Source: Sapria himalayana (taxonomy: Eukaryota > Streptophyta > Magnoliopsida > Malpighiales > Rafflesiaceae). Taken from it: 64,000 nt of DNA. This document shows positions 34,580 through 48,229 of the stretch, piece by piece. A program made the translations under genes and the position numbers. The notes beneath the pieces were generated by a model that did not search any database, had not been told where the DNA came from, and worked only from the letters and a program-made list of their open reading frames with translations. The stretch spans positions 2,246,512 through 2,310,511 of the forward strand of contig JAREIK010002645.1 in assembly GCA_029783825.1 (NCBI GenBank). Reading direction: 5' to 3'. Numbering within the stretch: position 1 is the first letter of the stretch; each line of letters begins with the position of its first letter.

Positions 34580-35009
34580 GCTAATAATTAATATGATATC
34601 TTTGGGAGCACGTCTTGCAATCAAAGCACCCGACCTGTTCCAGCTACTATACTTTTGGTTAGCCAAGGAATCTCTAGGTACTCATTAAGATAAGTCCTAG
34701 GCGATTTAATAACGCCAACAAGTTTTGTTTCATCGAAAAGCCAAAAGAGCTCCAACTGCCAATAAAATAACCATTTTTTTATTTGCAAAAATTCCTCACT
34801 TCCCCTCTTGCATAGACAGAGCTAATTGGATTTCGTGTTTCCTGTTTTTATATCCTCTGGTTTTCCCTGCTTTGCGATAATTTCTTCCCCTAGCTGCTCT
34901 CCTGACTCCTCTCCTCTCCTCTCAGAGTTTCACTTTCACACTGGCGTCTGTCTGTATCTGTATTAACTAACAAGCTTGAGCTTGACGCTCCACTTGGAGA
35001 TAAAGAGTG
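34580..35009 (+). promoter_or_regulatory. Upstream/5' UTR region of XRN copy 2
   Basis: This is the second copy of the XRN leader, keeping the CCAAT-like box. The CT-rich leader reads ctcctctcctctcctctc, two bases longer than in unit 1. The whole 4.5 kb upstream of XRN is duplicated, so copy 2 is likely to have the complete promoter. Confidence 0.35.
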
Positions 35010-38000
35010 ATGGGTGTACCATCATTTTACAGATGGTTGGTGAACAAGTATCCAGAGATAGTTGTGAGAGCTGTAGAAGATGAAAGGGAGTCGAGCTCAG
35101 CTAACCCAAATGGCATCGAGTTTGATAATCTCTATCTTGATATGAACGGGATCATTCACCCTTGTTTTCACCCCGAGGATCAAGTTTGTTTATCTCCTCA
35201 TCTCCATTTTTTTTTCTCTTAGTAGCTTTCTGTTTGCCCTTTCACAAACGATTCTCGATCTGTGTTCTAGTGGCTTAGTTTTCCTCATCTTCTGTAAAAT
35301 TGCGTTTCCTTTTGTATTAATGATTCTTTTAAGCAAGAGCACGTCGTATAGTTTCGTTCTTGCATTAATTTCATTATCAAACTGATTCAGATTTTTCCTC
35401 CGACATCCTTTGAAGAAGTATTCGACAACATGTATGAGTACATCGATAGGCTTTTCAGCGTCGTAAGACCACGCAAGCTTTTATATATGGCCATCGGTAT
35501 GGTTTTTGTGTTCATACATGGCGGCAATGTGCCCGTTCATCAGCTTGAATTGTTTCGGTCGCACCTCATCAAGACCTTTTATCTTCTGTCCTTTACTTAT
35601 TAAGTATTTGTGGCTTGAATTACTTTTGTAGATGGGGTTGCTCCCCGCGCTAAAATGAATCAACAACGAAGAAGACGCTTCCTAACACCAAAAGACAACG
35701 AAATTGCCGTGGGGTTCTTCTCCCTCATACGATTCTCCTGTTCTCCCCCACCCACCCTACGTTGCACACTATTTTTTATAATTGATTTGGATGTGCTTGG
35801 GTGATTTTGTGATTTTATGCTGATCAGAAAACTGAGGAAGATAGGCTGAGAAAGCAATATGAAATTGAAGGTAAACCACTTCTTCCAAAGCAGGAATCTG
35901 AAGTCTCAGACTCCAACGTTATCACGCCAGGAACTGTATTTATGCATGAGGTGTCCAAGGTACTCCGACAATATATTAGTTCACGGATGAAGCATGATGC
36001 TGGGTGGAAGGATTTAAAGGTTAGAACTCCATCTCAGTGTTCTTGCACACGATATAGAGTTAGGCTAAGCATTTGGCCTCAGTCTCTTTTATCTTCTTCA
36101 ATAAGGCGTTACTAGCACTACATTGGCTGTGTTATAGGTCATTCTGTCAGATTCTAATGTCCCTGGGGAAGGCGAGCACAAGATAATGTCTTTTATTCGC
36201 CTACAGCGCAGACTTCCTGATTATAATCCAAATTGCTGTCACTGCCTATATGGTCTGGTATATGCGAATTTTCAACTTCCATTGTTACACGCTTAAATCT
36301 TGATCTTCTGAATCTCTTTTAATTTCTGAATAGTAATGAATGTTTCTGTGCAGGATGCTGATCTGATAATGCTAGCTTTGGCAACCCATGAAGTTCATTT
36401 TTCAATATTAAGAGAGGTAAACGTGTATTAATATGCTCTAGCTAGTTCCTTTTGTACTGGATCCATAGCTTCTTTGCTTTCGGAATTAATTGGCATTGAA
36501 ATTGAAACCAGCTTTTTTGGATTGTCCTCGATAGGACGTGTTCGCACAGGAGCAGAGAGAGAGAAGTAGCTGTGATTTCAAAGAAAGTAGGTCCTCCATT
36601 AAAATACCTTATCAGGTATAATGATTTCAAAGACGTGTGTAAATATCACCCCGAATATTACTTTTCCATATGGTCAGACTGATTCTATTCCGTTTCTCTT
36701 TACATCGACAGCTTCTCCATGTCTGGATCCTCAGAGAATATTTGGAGCTTGATATGAAGATCTCTGATCTTCCAGGAAATTTGAAGGAGATCAACTTTGA
36801 GCGCATAGTTGATGATTTTATCTTCATATGCTTTTTCGTAGGAAATGATTTTCTTCCTCACATGCCCTCCTTGGAAATCCATGAGGTCTTTCACTGAGCT
36901 TTTTTGATGACTGTGCAAACAAGATAAAATAATTGAAATTAGTGATCGTCACCTTTCCTTTGCTAGGGAGCTATTGATTTATTGATGACTGTGTACAAGA
37001 ACGAGTTCATGAATATAGGAGGCTACATGGTTGATATGGAGAGGGTAAGAAAAAGATATTAGCATCCATTTGTTTTTCCTGGTGGAAAAAGCGTAAAAAA
37101 GAACTTTGCCATCTTCATTAATTACGAAGTTCTTCATTCATAATGAAGCAGATCGCAGACAAGAAAGGAGGGTTTTTCAAGCTAAAACGGGTCGAGAAGT
37201 TCATCCTCCTCGTTGGTGCCTACGAGGAGAAGATATTTAAGAAAAGAATGGCACTGCGAGACAGCAAACTTAGACGTCTTCTATCCGAAAATTCAGACGT
37301 CTTCATGGTATTGAATCAGATAGTCATGGTCATCACAGGATTCATTTAACGAATTACTATTTCGTCCTGTTCTTCCCCACCTGCTGCATTATTAACTAAA
37401 TTGCTTTCAGATGTAACCCATGATGATAAATTTTATTACTGTCCAGAATGGTGAAGAAGAACAGAGTTCCAGTTTGATGGTTGATTCAAATAACAGTGGC
37501 GGTTTATTTCCCAATCGTAAAGCAAGATCATCATCTTCTTCAGCACAGAATCTTGCAACTTCGAGTGGGACGGAAGCGTTAATTACCGACGAGTCCGAAG
37601 TACGCCACTCCACTTTTCTTGTGCGGTTTCAACTTTTAGCCCAGTAGAGACGGCACGACTTATCTGGAATAGAACTGATACCAAAAAGCAGATCAAACAT
37701 TTAAAATCCTTTTATAACTTGCAGCTAGCAATATTATATGCAAAGGAAATGAAGATGAGGTTGAAAGAAAACATCCGAGCAAAATCAGATCTTTTTAGAG
37801 GCGATTCCCTTGGAACTGACAGAGTACGTGGTATTCCCCTAACGAGGTCTTCTTCTCTAATGTATGGCCTGCATGGTTGACATCTTTTTTTTTTCTCTAT
37901 TCAATTTTTTCTACAGGTTAGATTGGGTCATCCGGGATGGAAGGAAAGGTACTACGGGGAAAAGTTCTCCTGCCACACCTCTCAGGAGATTGAAAGGACG

Positions 38001-41000
38001 AGGAAGGAGATCGTATGTAACATTCACTACAAATATCACCTTTAAATTATCGTCGCTGAGGATTTCATATTTATCAGATAGGCCGACGCTTCTGATACGT
38101 ATCTGATTGTGCTTGGTAGGGTCAAAAGTACGCTGAAGGTCTGTTATGGGTTCTTCGATACTATTTCTCGGGAGTTCCGTCTTGGTCCTGGTAACATGTT
38201 TCCACAAGATTGATCACTTAACAACACTTACATAGTTATCGTCCATCTGCCGATGGCAGCTAAATCGAAACATCACAACAGGTTCTATCCATACCATTAT
38301 GCTCCATTTGCATCTGATTTTAAGGGTCTTTCTCAAGTTAAAGTCGTGTTTCAAAAAGGTTCGCCATTTAAACCCTTTGACCAGCTCATGTGTGTTCTTC
38401 CTCCTAGCAGGTGAGCGCTTTAATTTTTAAATTTTTTCCCCCGTAGCCCTCGATATTTGGTTGTTGTATTGTGATGAAATTAACTAGGGGTGATTTTGTT
38501 TAGCGCCCATGCTCTTCCCAGAGCCTACCAGCCGTTCATGCTGGATGACGACTCCGCCATCATTGATTTTTATGATACTGGTAAGAGTACTTGTTCTATA
38601 GAATGAACAGTCTTCTCATGAATTTATCTCGTTGGAAGAAGTTATCATCATGTGGTTTTTTAGTCAAGTGTATGGCTAAAATTAAAATAATGGTTTTTAG
38701 AGCAGTTTATTGAAACTAGCGGCCTGTAATAGTATAGCCGTTATTTTTTTTGCCTATATATATATATATTCAAAATGCTGCAACATAATTTAATCTCTCA
38801 AAAGTAAAAAATCCTCTTTTGTTTAGTATTTTTTCAATATTTTCTACTATCTTTAAAATTTTGTTATTTTTTAAAGATATCTAATATTTGGTATCGGAGG
38901 GAAGTTAAAGTAATGGCCAGTATTGAAGGAGGACAAGCTAAGATGCGTGCATTCGTCAAATCGATGGCAAGAGGAGTCTCAATCCCAATCTAATATCCAA
39001 CATTAAGCAAAATGAATTACGACATATGGGCGGTCAAGATGAAGATAATCTTGCGTTCGCTAGGGGTGTGGTTAGTGATTGAAGGTGGAGTCATGGACGA
39101 CGAAAAAGATCAAGGCGTCATGATAGCAATTTCTCAAGCCGTGCCAGTCACGGAAAAGAATACGAAAAAGGAGGCTTGGGACGCACTCATGGAGATGCGG
39201 GTTGGTGAAGATCGTGTCAACAAGGCATGCTTACATATGTTGAAACGACAACTGAACAAGTTACATATGGAGGATTCGGAGACAATAAACAAGTTCTTCA
39301 TGAAGCTTACAATGCTAGCAAGTGAGATCCGCTCGCTGGGCATGAAGCTTGATGATAACGAAATTGTGAAAAAATTATTCAGCACAGTTCCAGACAGATT
39401 TTTCCAAATTATTGGGATGATTGAGCAGTTTGGCGATATTGAGAATATGTCGGTCTCAGAAGTAATTGGTCGTCTCAAAATCTTTGAGGAAGGACTTAAA
39501 GGACAAGTACTCACAAAGGGCAGTAAAAAACAACTACTTCTTACCCAAGCCGAGTGGAAGGTGAGATGCTTGAAGGGAAAGAAAGATGAAAGTTTCAGCA
39601 ATATCAAAAGAGAAGAACATAACGGGAGATTTTGTGGTCGTGGGCATGAACATGGTGGAGGTCGAGAAAATGGTGAATGCATTAACGAAGACCAAAAGTC
39701 ACGCAATTTTGACAAATCCAGGATCAAGTGTTTCAATTGTAATGAATATGGTCACTTTGCAAAAGAGTATCCCAAGCCAAACCGAAGAGAGTGTCAATTT
39801 TATTACGACACAAATTGATGATGAACCAACATTGTTGGTGGTCGAAACCTACGTTCTTAGTCACGCAATACATAACGAATAGGTATTACTACACGAAGAC
39901 AAGGTGGTGCCAAAGAGTATCAACACCCGAGACAAGGCTTGGTATTTAGATACCGGCGCAAGTAATCACATGACCGGTCGTATTGAAAAATTTACTGAAA
40001 TTGACACGACCATTAAAGAGTAAGTCAAATTTGGAGATGGCTCGGCTGTAGAAAACATGGAAAAGGTTCGATTTTATTTGAATGTGTTACAGGTGAACAT
40101 CGTGTATTAACTAATGTCTACTACATTCTGAAGTTGAAGAGCAACATAAATAAGCCTTGGTCAGTTAGATGAAAGCGGATGAAAATTTATAATTGAAGGA
40201 GTGATGACTATCCTGGACAGGACACGAAGGCTTTTAGCAAAAGTGAGCAGGTCAGGAAGTCATTTATATTTGTTGCACATTACTAAGGTCATACTAGAAT
40301 GTCTTATAGCTAGAAGCAAAAAAAGTGATTAGCGCTGGCATGCAAGATACGGGCATGTGAACTTTTATGCTTTGAAGATTCCAAGTCAGAAACAAAAGGT
40401 GCACGGACTATCCGTAATCGATAATAAAGACCGCATCTGTGATGGTTGTTTGATTGGAAAGCAACACCGAAATTCATTTTCAACATTGGCAAAATTCCGA
40501 GCAGAATCACCCCTTGAACTGTGGCATTGAGATTTGTGCGGGCCAATAACTCTTACTACACATGGAAGCAATCGTTATTTCCTATTGTTGATTGACGATT
40601 GTACTAGATTCATGTGGCAGGTACTAATCCGAAACAAAGACGAAGTATTTGAGGGAGTCATGAAGGTCAAAGCATCAGCATAAATGGAGAAAAATAACAA
40701 ATTGAAGGTTTTTCACACAGATCGTGGCGGTGAATTCATATCAAATGAGTTCAAGACTTATTGTGAAGTCTAGGGAATTAAGCTTTATCTTACGGCACCT
40801 TATTCTTCTCAGTAGAACGGAGTTGTTGAACGAAGAAATTAGACGATGGTCGGCATGTCAAAGAGCTTGTTGAAAAGCATGGGAGTCCTAGGTGAATTTT
40901 GGGGAGAAGTGGTATCAACTGCCATATATCTCCTAAATCAAGCACCAACAAAAAGTATCATCGGCAAAACTCCCTATGAAGCATATTACAACCGCAAGCC

Positions 41001-44000
41001 AATTGTTGATTATTTTCACATCTTTGAATGTGTGGGACACGTAAAAGATGTTATACCTCACATCACAAAACTTGCAGACCAAAGCAAATCAATGGTGTTT
41101 ATAGGTTATGATTCTAATACAAAAGGTTATCGAATGTTTGATCCAAGGTTAAATCAGGTAGTAGTGACACAAGATGTTGTGTTTGAAGAGAAAAAGTAGA
41201 GGGAGTGGAGCAAATTTTCAAAAAAAGAAACAGGATCAGCAGGGAACAATCTTACAACACACCATTTTACCATAGCAGGAGCTTCTGATACGGCAAATCA
41301 TGAAGATAAAGAGGGTTATCAGCTATTTTGGTATGGATCTTCCACAGACGACACAAGAACAAATTGGTAACCGATATCAGCATGCTACACTAGTGATAAA
41401 CACGAGATCCAGAACATTTGTTTCACAATATATTCCAGTAGCAAGTTTTGAAGAATCAGTATCAACCGAAACATTACAACCCTTGACATCCGATGAGAGC
41501 TCATTAGTAGGATCATGGGATATGCGTAACATCAGAAGCTTGTACAATGCAATAGTTCCAATAGAGATGCAGCATTCGGGATTGTGTTTGCTAGGAGAAG
41601 AAGAGCCATCAAATTTTGAAGAAGCCAAAGCAGATCCAATGTCGAAAAGAGCAATGGATGAGGAAATTTCCTCTATTCAAAATAATAAAACTTTGAAGCT
41701 CGTTTTATTACTTGACAGCCACAAACCCATAGGTCTAAAGTGAGTTTACAAGCTAAAGAAGGACACTCAAGATAAAATTATAAAGCACAAAATAAGATTA
41801 GTAGCAAATGAGTATGTTCAACAACAAGGCATAGACGTTGATGAAATTGTTGCTCCTGTTGCTTGGCTAGAAACAGTACGTTTGTTGATTTCTATTACGA
41901 AACATTACCTTGTTCTTCTCAGCAGAACGGAGTTGTTGAACAAAGAAATCAGACGGTGGTCGGCATGTCAAGGAGCTTGTTGAAAAGCATGAGAGTCCTA
42001 GGTGAATTTTCGGTAGAAGCGGTATCAACTGTCATATATCTCCTAAATCAAGCATCAACAAAAAGTATCATCGGCAAAACTCCCTATGAAGCATATTACA
42101 ACCGCAAGCCAATTGTTGATTATTTTCGCTTCTTTGGATGTGTGGGACACGTAAAAGATATTATACCTCACCTCACAAAACTTGCAGACCAAAGCAAGCC
42201 AATGATGTTTATAGGTTATGATTCTAATACAAAAGGTTATCGAATGTTTAATCCAAAGTTAAATCATGTAGTAGTGACACAGGATGTCGTGTTTGAAGAG
42301 AAAAAGTAGAGGGAGTGGAGCAAATTTTCAAAAAAAGAAACAGGATCAGCAGGGAACACTCTTACAACACACTATTTTACCATAGCAGGAGCTTCTGATA
42401 TGGAAAATCATGAAGATAAAGAGGGTATCAGTAATTTTGGTATGGATCTTCCACAGACGACACAAGAACAAATTGGTAACTGATATCAGCATGCTACACT
42501 AGTGATGAACACGAGATCCAGAACATCTATTTCACAATATACTCCAGTAGCAAGTTTTGAAGAATCAGTATCAACCGAAACATTACAACCCTTGACATCC
42601 GATGAGAGTTCATTAGTAGGATCATGGGATATGCGTGACATCAGAAGCTTGTACAATGCAATAGTTCCAATATAGATGCAGCATTCGGGATTGTGTTTGC
42701 TAGGAGAAGAAGAGCCATCAAATTTTGAAGAAGCTAAAGCAGATCCAATGTCGAAAAGAGCAATGGATGAGGAAATTTCCTCTATTCAAAATAATAAAAC
42801 TTAGAAGCTCGTTTTATTACTTGACAGCCACAAACTCATAGGTCTAAAGTGAGTTTACAAGCTAAAGGACACTCAAGATAAAATTATAAAGTACAAAATA
42901 AGATTAGTAGCAAATGAGTATGTTCAACAACAAGGCATAGACGTTGATGAAATTGTTGCTCCTGTTGCTTGGCTAGAAACAGTACGTTTGTTGATTTCTA
43001 TTACGAAACATTACCTTGTTCTTCTCAGCAGAACGGAGTTGTTGAACAAAGAAATCAGACGGTGGTCGGCATGTCAAGGAGCTTGTTGAAAAGCATGAGA
43101 GTCTTAGGTGAATTTTCGGTAGAAACGGTATCAACTGTCATATATCTTCTAAATCAAGCATCAACAAAAAGTATCATTGGCAAAACTCCCTATGAAGCAT
43201 ATTACAACCGCAAGCCAATTGTTGATTATTTTCGCTTCTTTGGATGTGTGGGACACGTAAAAGATATTATACCTCACCTCACAAAACTTGCAGACCAAAG
43301 CAAGCCAATGATGTTTATAGGTTATGATTCTAATACAAAAGGCTATCGAATGTTTAATCCAAAGTTAAATCATGTAGTAGTGACACAAGATGTCGTGTTT
43401 GAAGAGAAAAAGTAGAGGGAGTGGAGCAAATTTTCAAAAAAAGAAACAAAATTAGCAGGGAATACTCTTACAACGCAATTCTGGTATGGATCTTCCACAG
43501 ACAACACGAGAACAAATTGGTAACCGATATTAGCATGCTACACTAGTGATAAACACGAGATCCAGAACATCTGTTTCACAATATACTCCAGTAGCAAGTT
43601 TTGAAGAATCAGTATCAACCGAAACATTACAACCATCGACATCCAATGAGAGTTCATTAGTAGGATCATGGGATATGCGTGACATCAGAAGCTTGTACAA
43701 TGCAATAGTTCTAATAGAGATGTAGTATTCGGGATTGTGTTTGCTAGGGAAAGAAGAGCCATCAAATTTTGAAGAAGCTAAAGCAGATTCAATGTCGAAA
43801 AGAGCAATGGATGAGAAAATTTCTTCTATTCAAAATAATAAAACTTGGAAGCTCATTTTTTACTTGACAGTAACAAACCCATAGGTCTAAAGTGAGTTTA
43901 CAAGCTAAAGAAGGACACTCAAGATAGAATTGTAAAGCATAAAACAAGATTAGTAGCAAATGAGTATGTTCAATGACAAGGCATAGACGTTGATGAAATT

Positions 44001-47000
44001 ATTGCTCCTGTTGCTTGGCTAGAAACAGTATGTTTGTTGATTTCTTTTACGGCACATAAAGGATGGAAGGTACATCATATGGATGTGAAGTCGGTTTTCC
44101 TCAACGGTGATTTGAAAGAGGAAGTGTATGTCAGTCAATTGCATGGTTTTGAAATAAAAGGAGAAGAGCACAAGGTGTTAAAGTTGCACAAAGTATTGTA
44201 TGGTTTGCGACAAACACCTAGAGCCTGGAACTCAAAACTGGACAAGTCATTGAGGACACTTGGTTTTGAGAAGTATTTTTTAGAGCATGCCGTATACATG
44301 AGAAATCAAGGTAAAGGGAATTTAATTGTTGGAGTCTACGTGGATGATTTAATCATTACTAGAGTGTATTCAAGACATAGACAAGTTTAAATCACAGATG
44401 AATAAATTGTTTTGCATGAGTGATCTTGGGTTACTAAGTTATTATCTAGGAATTAAAGTTTGTCAGGATTCTCAAAGTATTACACTCAACTAGACGGTAT
44501 TTGCAAGAAAGGTTTTAGACAAATGTGGAATGATAGATTGCAACCCTTCGCAAATCCTAATAGAATCTCGTCTAAAACTGAGTAAGGAAAGCACAAGTCT
44601 ACTTATAGACACAATTATGTACCGAAGTATTGTTTGGAGTTTAACGTACCTACTACACACGTGCCTAGATTTGGCATTCTCTATCGGCATGGTGAGTAGA
44701 TACATGGAGAAGCTCACAGTGGAGCACATGGCCGCAGTGAAGAACATACTGATGTATGTAAAAGAAACTTTAAGCATCGGTTGCATTTATGAGAAGAAGA
44801 AAGGAAGCTTGGAGTTGATCAGTTACTCCAATAGTGATTTAGCTGGTGATACTGATGATAGGAAAAGCACCTCAGGTTTGATATTTTTTCTTGGGCTAAA
44901 TCCTATTAGATGGTATTTACAAAAATAGAAAGTGGTTATATTATCTTCCTGTGAAGTGGAGTACATTGTTGCTTGTGCAGCAGCATGTCAAGGAGTGTGG
45001 CTAGGATGATTGTTGATATATTTGTTAAAAAATCGAAGATAAAAAAGTGGTTCTAAAGATTGACAATCAATCCGCAATTGTATTAAGTAAGAATTCAGTT
45101 TATCATGAGAGGAGCAAACACATCGATACTCGATTCCACTACATTAGAGACTGTGTTGAATCAAGAATAATTAAAATTTAACATGTTTGCACAAAAGATC
45201 AATATGCTGATATTCTGACAAAGTCGCTAGCAAAGATGAAATTCTTGGAAATAAGAGAAAATTTTAGTGTGCGGATCATCAGTAGAGAACAACAAGCTTA
45301 AGGAGGAGATTGATGAATTAATCTTGTTAGAAGAAGTTATCATCATGCTGTTTTTTAGTCAAATGTGTGGCTAAAATTAAAAGAACGATTTTTAGAGCAG
45401 TTTATTGAAACTAGCGGCCTGTAATAGTCTAGCCGTTATTTTTTTTTTGCCTATATATATATTTAAAACTGTGAAACAGAATGTAATATCTCAAAAGTAA
45501 AAAATCTTCTTTTGTTTAGTGTTTTTTCAAAGTTTCCTACTATCTTTAAAATTTTGTTATTTTTTAAAGATATCCAACATATTCCACCATTATATATGTG
45601 TAGAAAACTAAGCAGCCTGCTTCCTTCTTTTAAATATAGAATTTGAAGTGGACACTGAAGGAAAACAATTTACATGGCAGGTTTGCTGATTCATTTCTTT
45701 AGACACTTTTTGTTTCAAGAACTCACCACATCTATGCAACACAATCACCAATTTATTTGTTCCATAAAAGGGTATCTGCAAGCTTCCATTTATAGACGAA
45801 GCACGACTTCTAGCTGTAACTAGGAAGGTAGAGATGGAACTCGAGGTATGACAGTTTTTTATTGATACCAACGTTCTTGTTTATTTACACGATAGATTTC
45901 TCATGTACTTAAATTCAATTATTGTGTACAGGAACAAGAGGCGGTACGGAATTCAAGAAGTTATGACCAGTTGTTCATGAAATTCTCAGACGAGCTACAT
46001 TGGTTTTATATGGATCAGATTTCCAGCAAGCCAGATAAAACCGCCAGGATAAATACTGATAGTAATTTAAGGTTGTATGATTGTTGTAAGAATTGGGAAA
46101 GCATTCAAAAAGATGATAATGTTGTAGCCAACGAAAGACTTTCAGCTTAATTTATGTGCCTGCATGTTTGGCATTTTGATGTATGTGAATCTGCCTCGTC
46201 ATGTTGCAGAAGCATGCTTTGTGGTTTTCCCGATGGCTCTGTACATGTTCCTCGTCCACTTGAGGGGACAATATTCCCCATCAAGGTAATTCCCGTGTCT
46301 GTTCGAAACCTGAAGTAACTTATTGTTTTACTTTTTCACGATGGAGTTGTTGCAGACAATAAGCGAAGCTGACATACAGGAGACACTACTCTGGCATGAA
46401 TACAAGGGCGCCAGGCCCCTAGTAAAGTAAGCGAATTCCAGCTCTTCTTTCCCACTTCTTCTTCATTCATCTGTCCTCTCTCTTTCCTCTTTGTGACAGA
46501 ACCAATTTGCGTTGAACAAAAATTATAGATTTCGAAATCATAAAGGGTCCGAACCAGCAATTAACAGGATGAAATCTAACCAGGCGAACTCTGTGGGGGT
46601 GCGAAAAGAATCTGGTTTTGGATGGAGCGCTGGCGCTGCTAGAGGAAGTATAAATTCTAGAGGTTCGTCTGCCGTATCTGTTGCTAGTGGAGTACGTGTT
46701 GCAGGGGCAAGCTGGCGTGATAGAAGGGAGGATCACTATCCTCTTGCTCCTAGATGCAGTAGGGATTTAAAGTCAGAAATGCACAGCCGGTATGGATTTT
46801 ATCAAACGAATAGTACTGTTGTGGGTTTGAGTCGGGCTCAGGTACAAGGCGGCATCCAAGATTTAAAGATTTCAGAGAATAGACATGGTTTTGCATCCTA
46901 CGGGAGAGGTCACCAGTCAACAAGCAATATCTGGCTTCCCAAACATGCCTCGGCATATGATAAGAGCACGAACTTTGGTACAACCACTGGCAATGGTCAG

Positions 47001-47123
47001 AACTCAAACAAGTCGCGGAGAAACTCGGCAAATGTTACTGTCCCCTATCCCGGACACATTTCGTATGCAGCTGCCGTCACTTCAATAAAACCCCCCGCCG
47101 GCCAGAGACAAGCCTTTCCCTGA
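35010..47123 (+). CDS. XRN: XRN-family 5'-3' exoribonuclease, copy 2 (intact frame, 955 codons)
   Basis: Exons inferred from GT..AG sites and family similarity are 35010-35183, 35391-35496, 35632-35708, 35828-36019, 36138-36257, 36354-36416, 36535-36615, 36712-36885, 36967-37044, 37152-37307, 37447-37599, 37725-37823, 37917-38012, 38120-38190, 38282-38410, 38504-38580, 45640-45680, 45771-45845, 45932-46071, 46210-46285, 46356-46421 and 46500-47123. The spliced frame has 955 codons, close to plant XRN4 length. Expected metal-binding acids are present at D44, D94, E194, E196, D224, D226 and D317. The second conserved region ([16 protein letters not shown], near residues 546-561) is present. The C-terminal 200 residues are Ser/Gly/Arg/Asn-rich. 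The CCHC knuckle expected between ILRE (244) and PYQ (271) is missing. The paralogue class (nuclear XRN2/3 or cytosolic XRN4) is unresolved. Exon 21 must use the weak donor cta/gtaaag to keep the frame. Confidence 0.9.
38616..38886 (+). repeat. Left LTR of Copia B, unit 2
   Basis: It matches the left LTR of unit 1, one T shorter near 38848. The TC start and ctaata end are shared with unit 1, so those changes predate the duplication. Confidence 0.85.
40790..44046 (+). repeat. Internal tandem triplication in Copia B pol, unit 2
   Basis: The repeats are 40790-41894, 41895-43000 and 43001-44046, with the same ttacggcac outer borders (40790 and 44047). In repeat 1 several bases near 41462-41510 match repeat 2 rather than unit 1 repeat 1, which could reflect conversion between repeats. 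Repeat 2 has a 3-base deletion near 42867. Confidence 0.9.
45311..45579 (+). repeat. Right LTR of Copia B, unit 2
   Basis: It equals 19615-19883, beginning tgatgaatta and ending ccaaca, followed by tattc and XRN intron sequence. Confidence 0.87.
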
Positions 47124-47276
47124 TTGGTGGTAGTTAATTTCGTTCTTCTTCCAGCTTCACCAAACTTTGTGTGTGTGTGTGTGTGTGTGTATAATGTATG
47201 TATCATGGTTTGTGCTTTATCCTCTTTAAAGCAAAAACAATAGCAATCGTGGGGATGGAAACTTGCAAATGAACTT

Positions 47277-47416
47277 GCAAAATCAAAAGCAAAATCAAAA
47301 GCAAAATCAAAGCAAATCAAAAGCAAAATCAAAAGCAAAATCAAATCAAAAGCTAGCAAAATCAAAAGCTAGCAAAAACAAAAGCTAGCAAAATCAAAAG
47401 CTAGCAAAAGCAAAAG
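47277..47416. repeat. Minisatellite of gcaaaatcaaaa units downstream of XRN, unit 2
   Basis: This is the second copy of 21581-21722. Units near 47305-47345 have lost single As (caaagcaaatc), so the array differs in phase from unit 1 and marks the two copies. Confidence 0.9.
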
Positions 47417-47820
47417 TGTGTATATATAAAGTATGAGATTTATTTAGATATATATATATATATATGTCTACAGATGGAACTTGCAGGGACACACGTCGTA
47501 AATCTATGTGTACTTGGTGAAGAACTAATGAATAACTGATAAGGAAAGGTGGAGATGAGAGCATTAGGTTTGATGGGGCAATTTATTAGGAAGGAGATAC
47601 GTGTCATCCTGTCTCCTTAGTCTCCTTCACCCCTAAAGATCATAAGCACCAAAAATCAATTAGATAATAAAATTTACATCACAATTCCAACGGCAGCAGG
47701 AGGAAGAGATACTTTCGAACCCGACACATCCACTGCACGATCCTTTGGAGCCGTAGTTCCGGGATTGGATTGCAAAGGGAGCGGGAATGCTTTGAAGCTC
47801 CACGAAGTCAAAGCCCGTTG

Positions 47821-47999
47821 ACGAGGGTGAGTCAGGGCCTAAGATCAGGCCGAAAGGCGTAGTCGATGGGCAACAAGTGAATATTCCTGTACTACCCCTT
47901 GTTGGTCCCGAGGGACGGAGGAGGCTAGGTTAGTCGAAAGATGGTTATCGGTTCAAGGATGCAAGGTGCCCCTGGGGCAAGAAGGGGTAGAGAAAATGC
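47821..47999 (+). pseudogene. Plastid 23S rRNA fragment in nuclear DNA (NUPT), unit 2
   Basis: This is the second copy of 22128-22306. It keeps gtcccgaggg where unit 1 has gtcctgaggg, but has gttagtcgaaag where unit 1 has gttagccgaaag, and gggcaag for gggtaag. The three differences in about 180 bases are far above the average of the duplication. Confidence 0.8.
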
Positions 48000-48229
48000 T
48001 AATATTTGGGCAAATTATATTTTATTACTCAAAAAATAGTATTTTTAAAGCGTAATACTAATTAAAAATCTAGTTTTGTTCCAAATATTTGTCATGTAAA
48101 TATTTTAAAAAAAACAAAAACTAATTTTTAAATTTATTTTACTATTTATTGTAAAGAAATAATGAAATATATTTAATTATATTAAGAAATTATATATATC
48201 AATACTTTCATAAATTATGAGAAATATTT

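Larger units (their letters stand above)
38616..45579 (+). mobile_element. Ty1/Copia LTR retrotransposon B in XRN intron 16, unit 2
   Basis: This is the second copy of 12916-19883 at the identical site, with LTRs at 38616-38886 and 45311-45579, a primer-binding site at 38889-38899, gag from 38913 to 39818, and RNase H to about 44990. The gag knuckle keeps its first Cys ([10 protein letters not shown]), unlike unit 1. It carries the same internal triplication and target-site remnants (tattc at 45580-45584). It arrived by the segmental duplication, not by a separate insertion. Confidence 0.92.
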
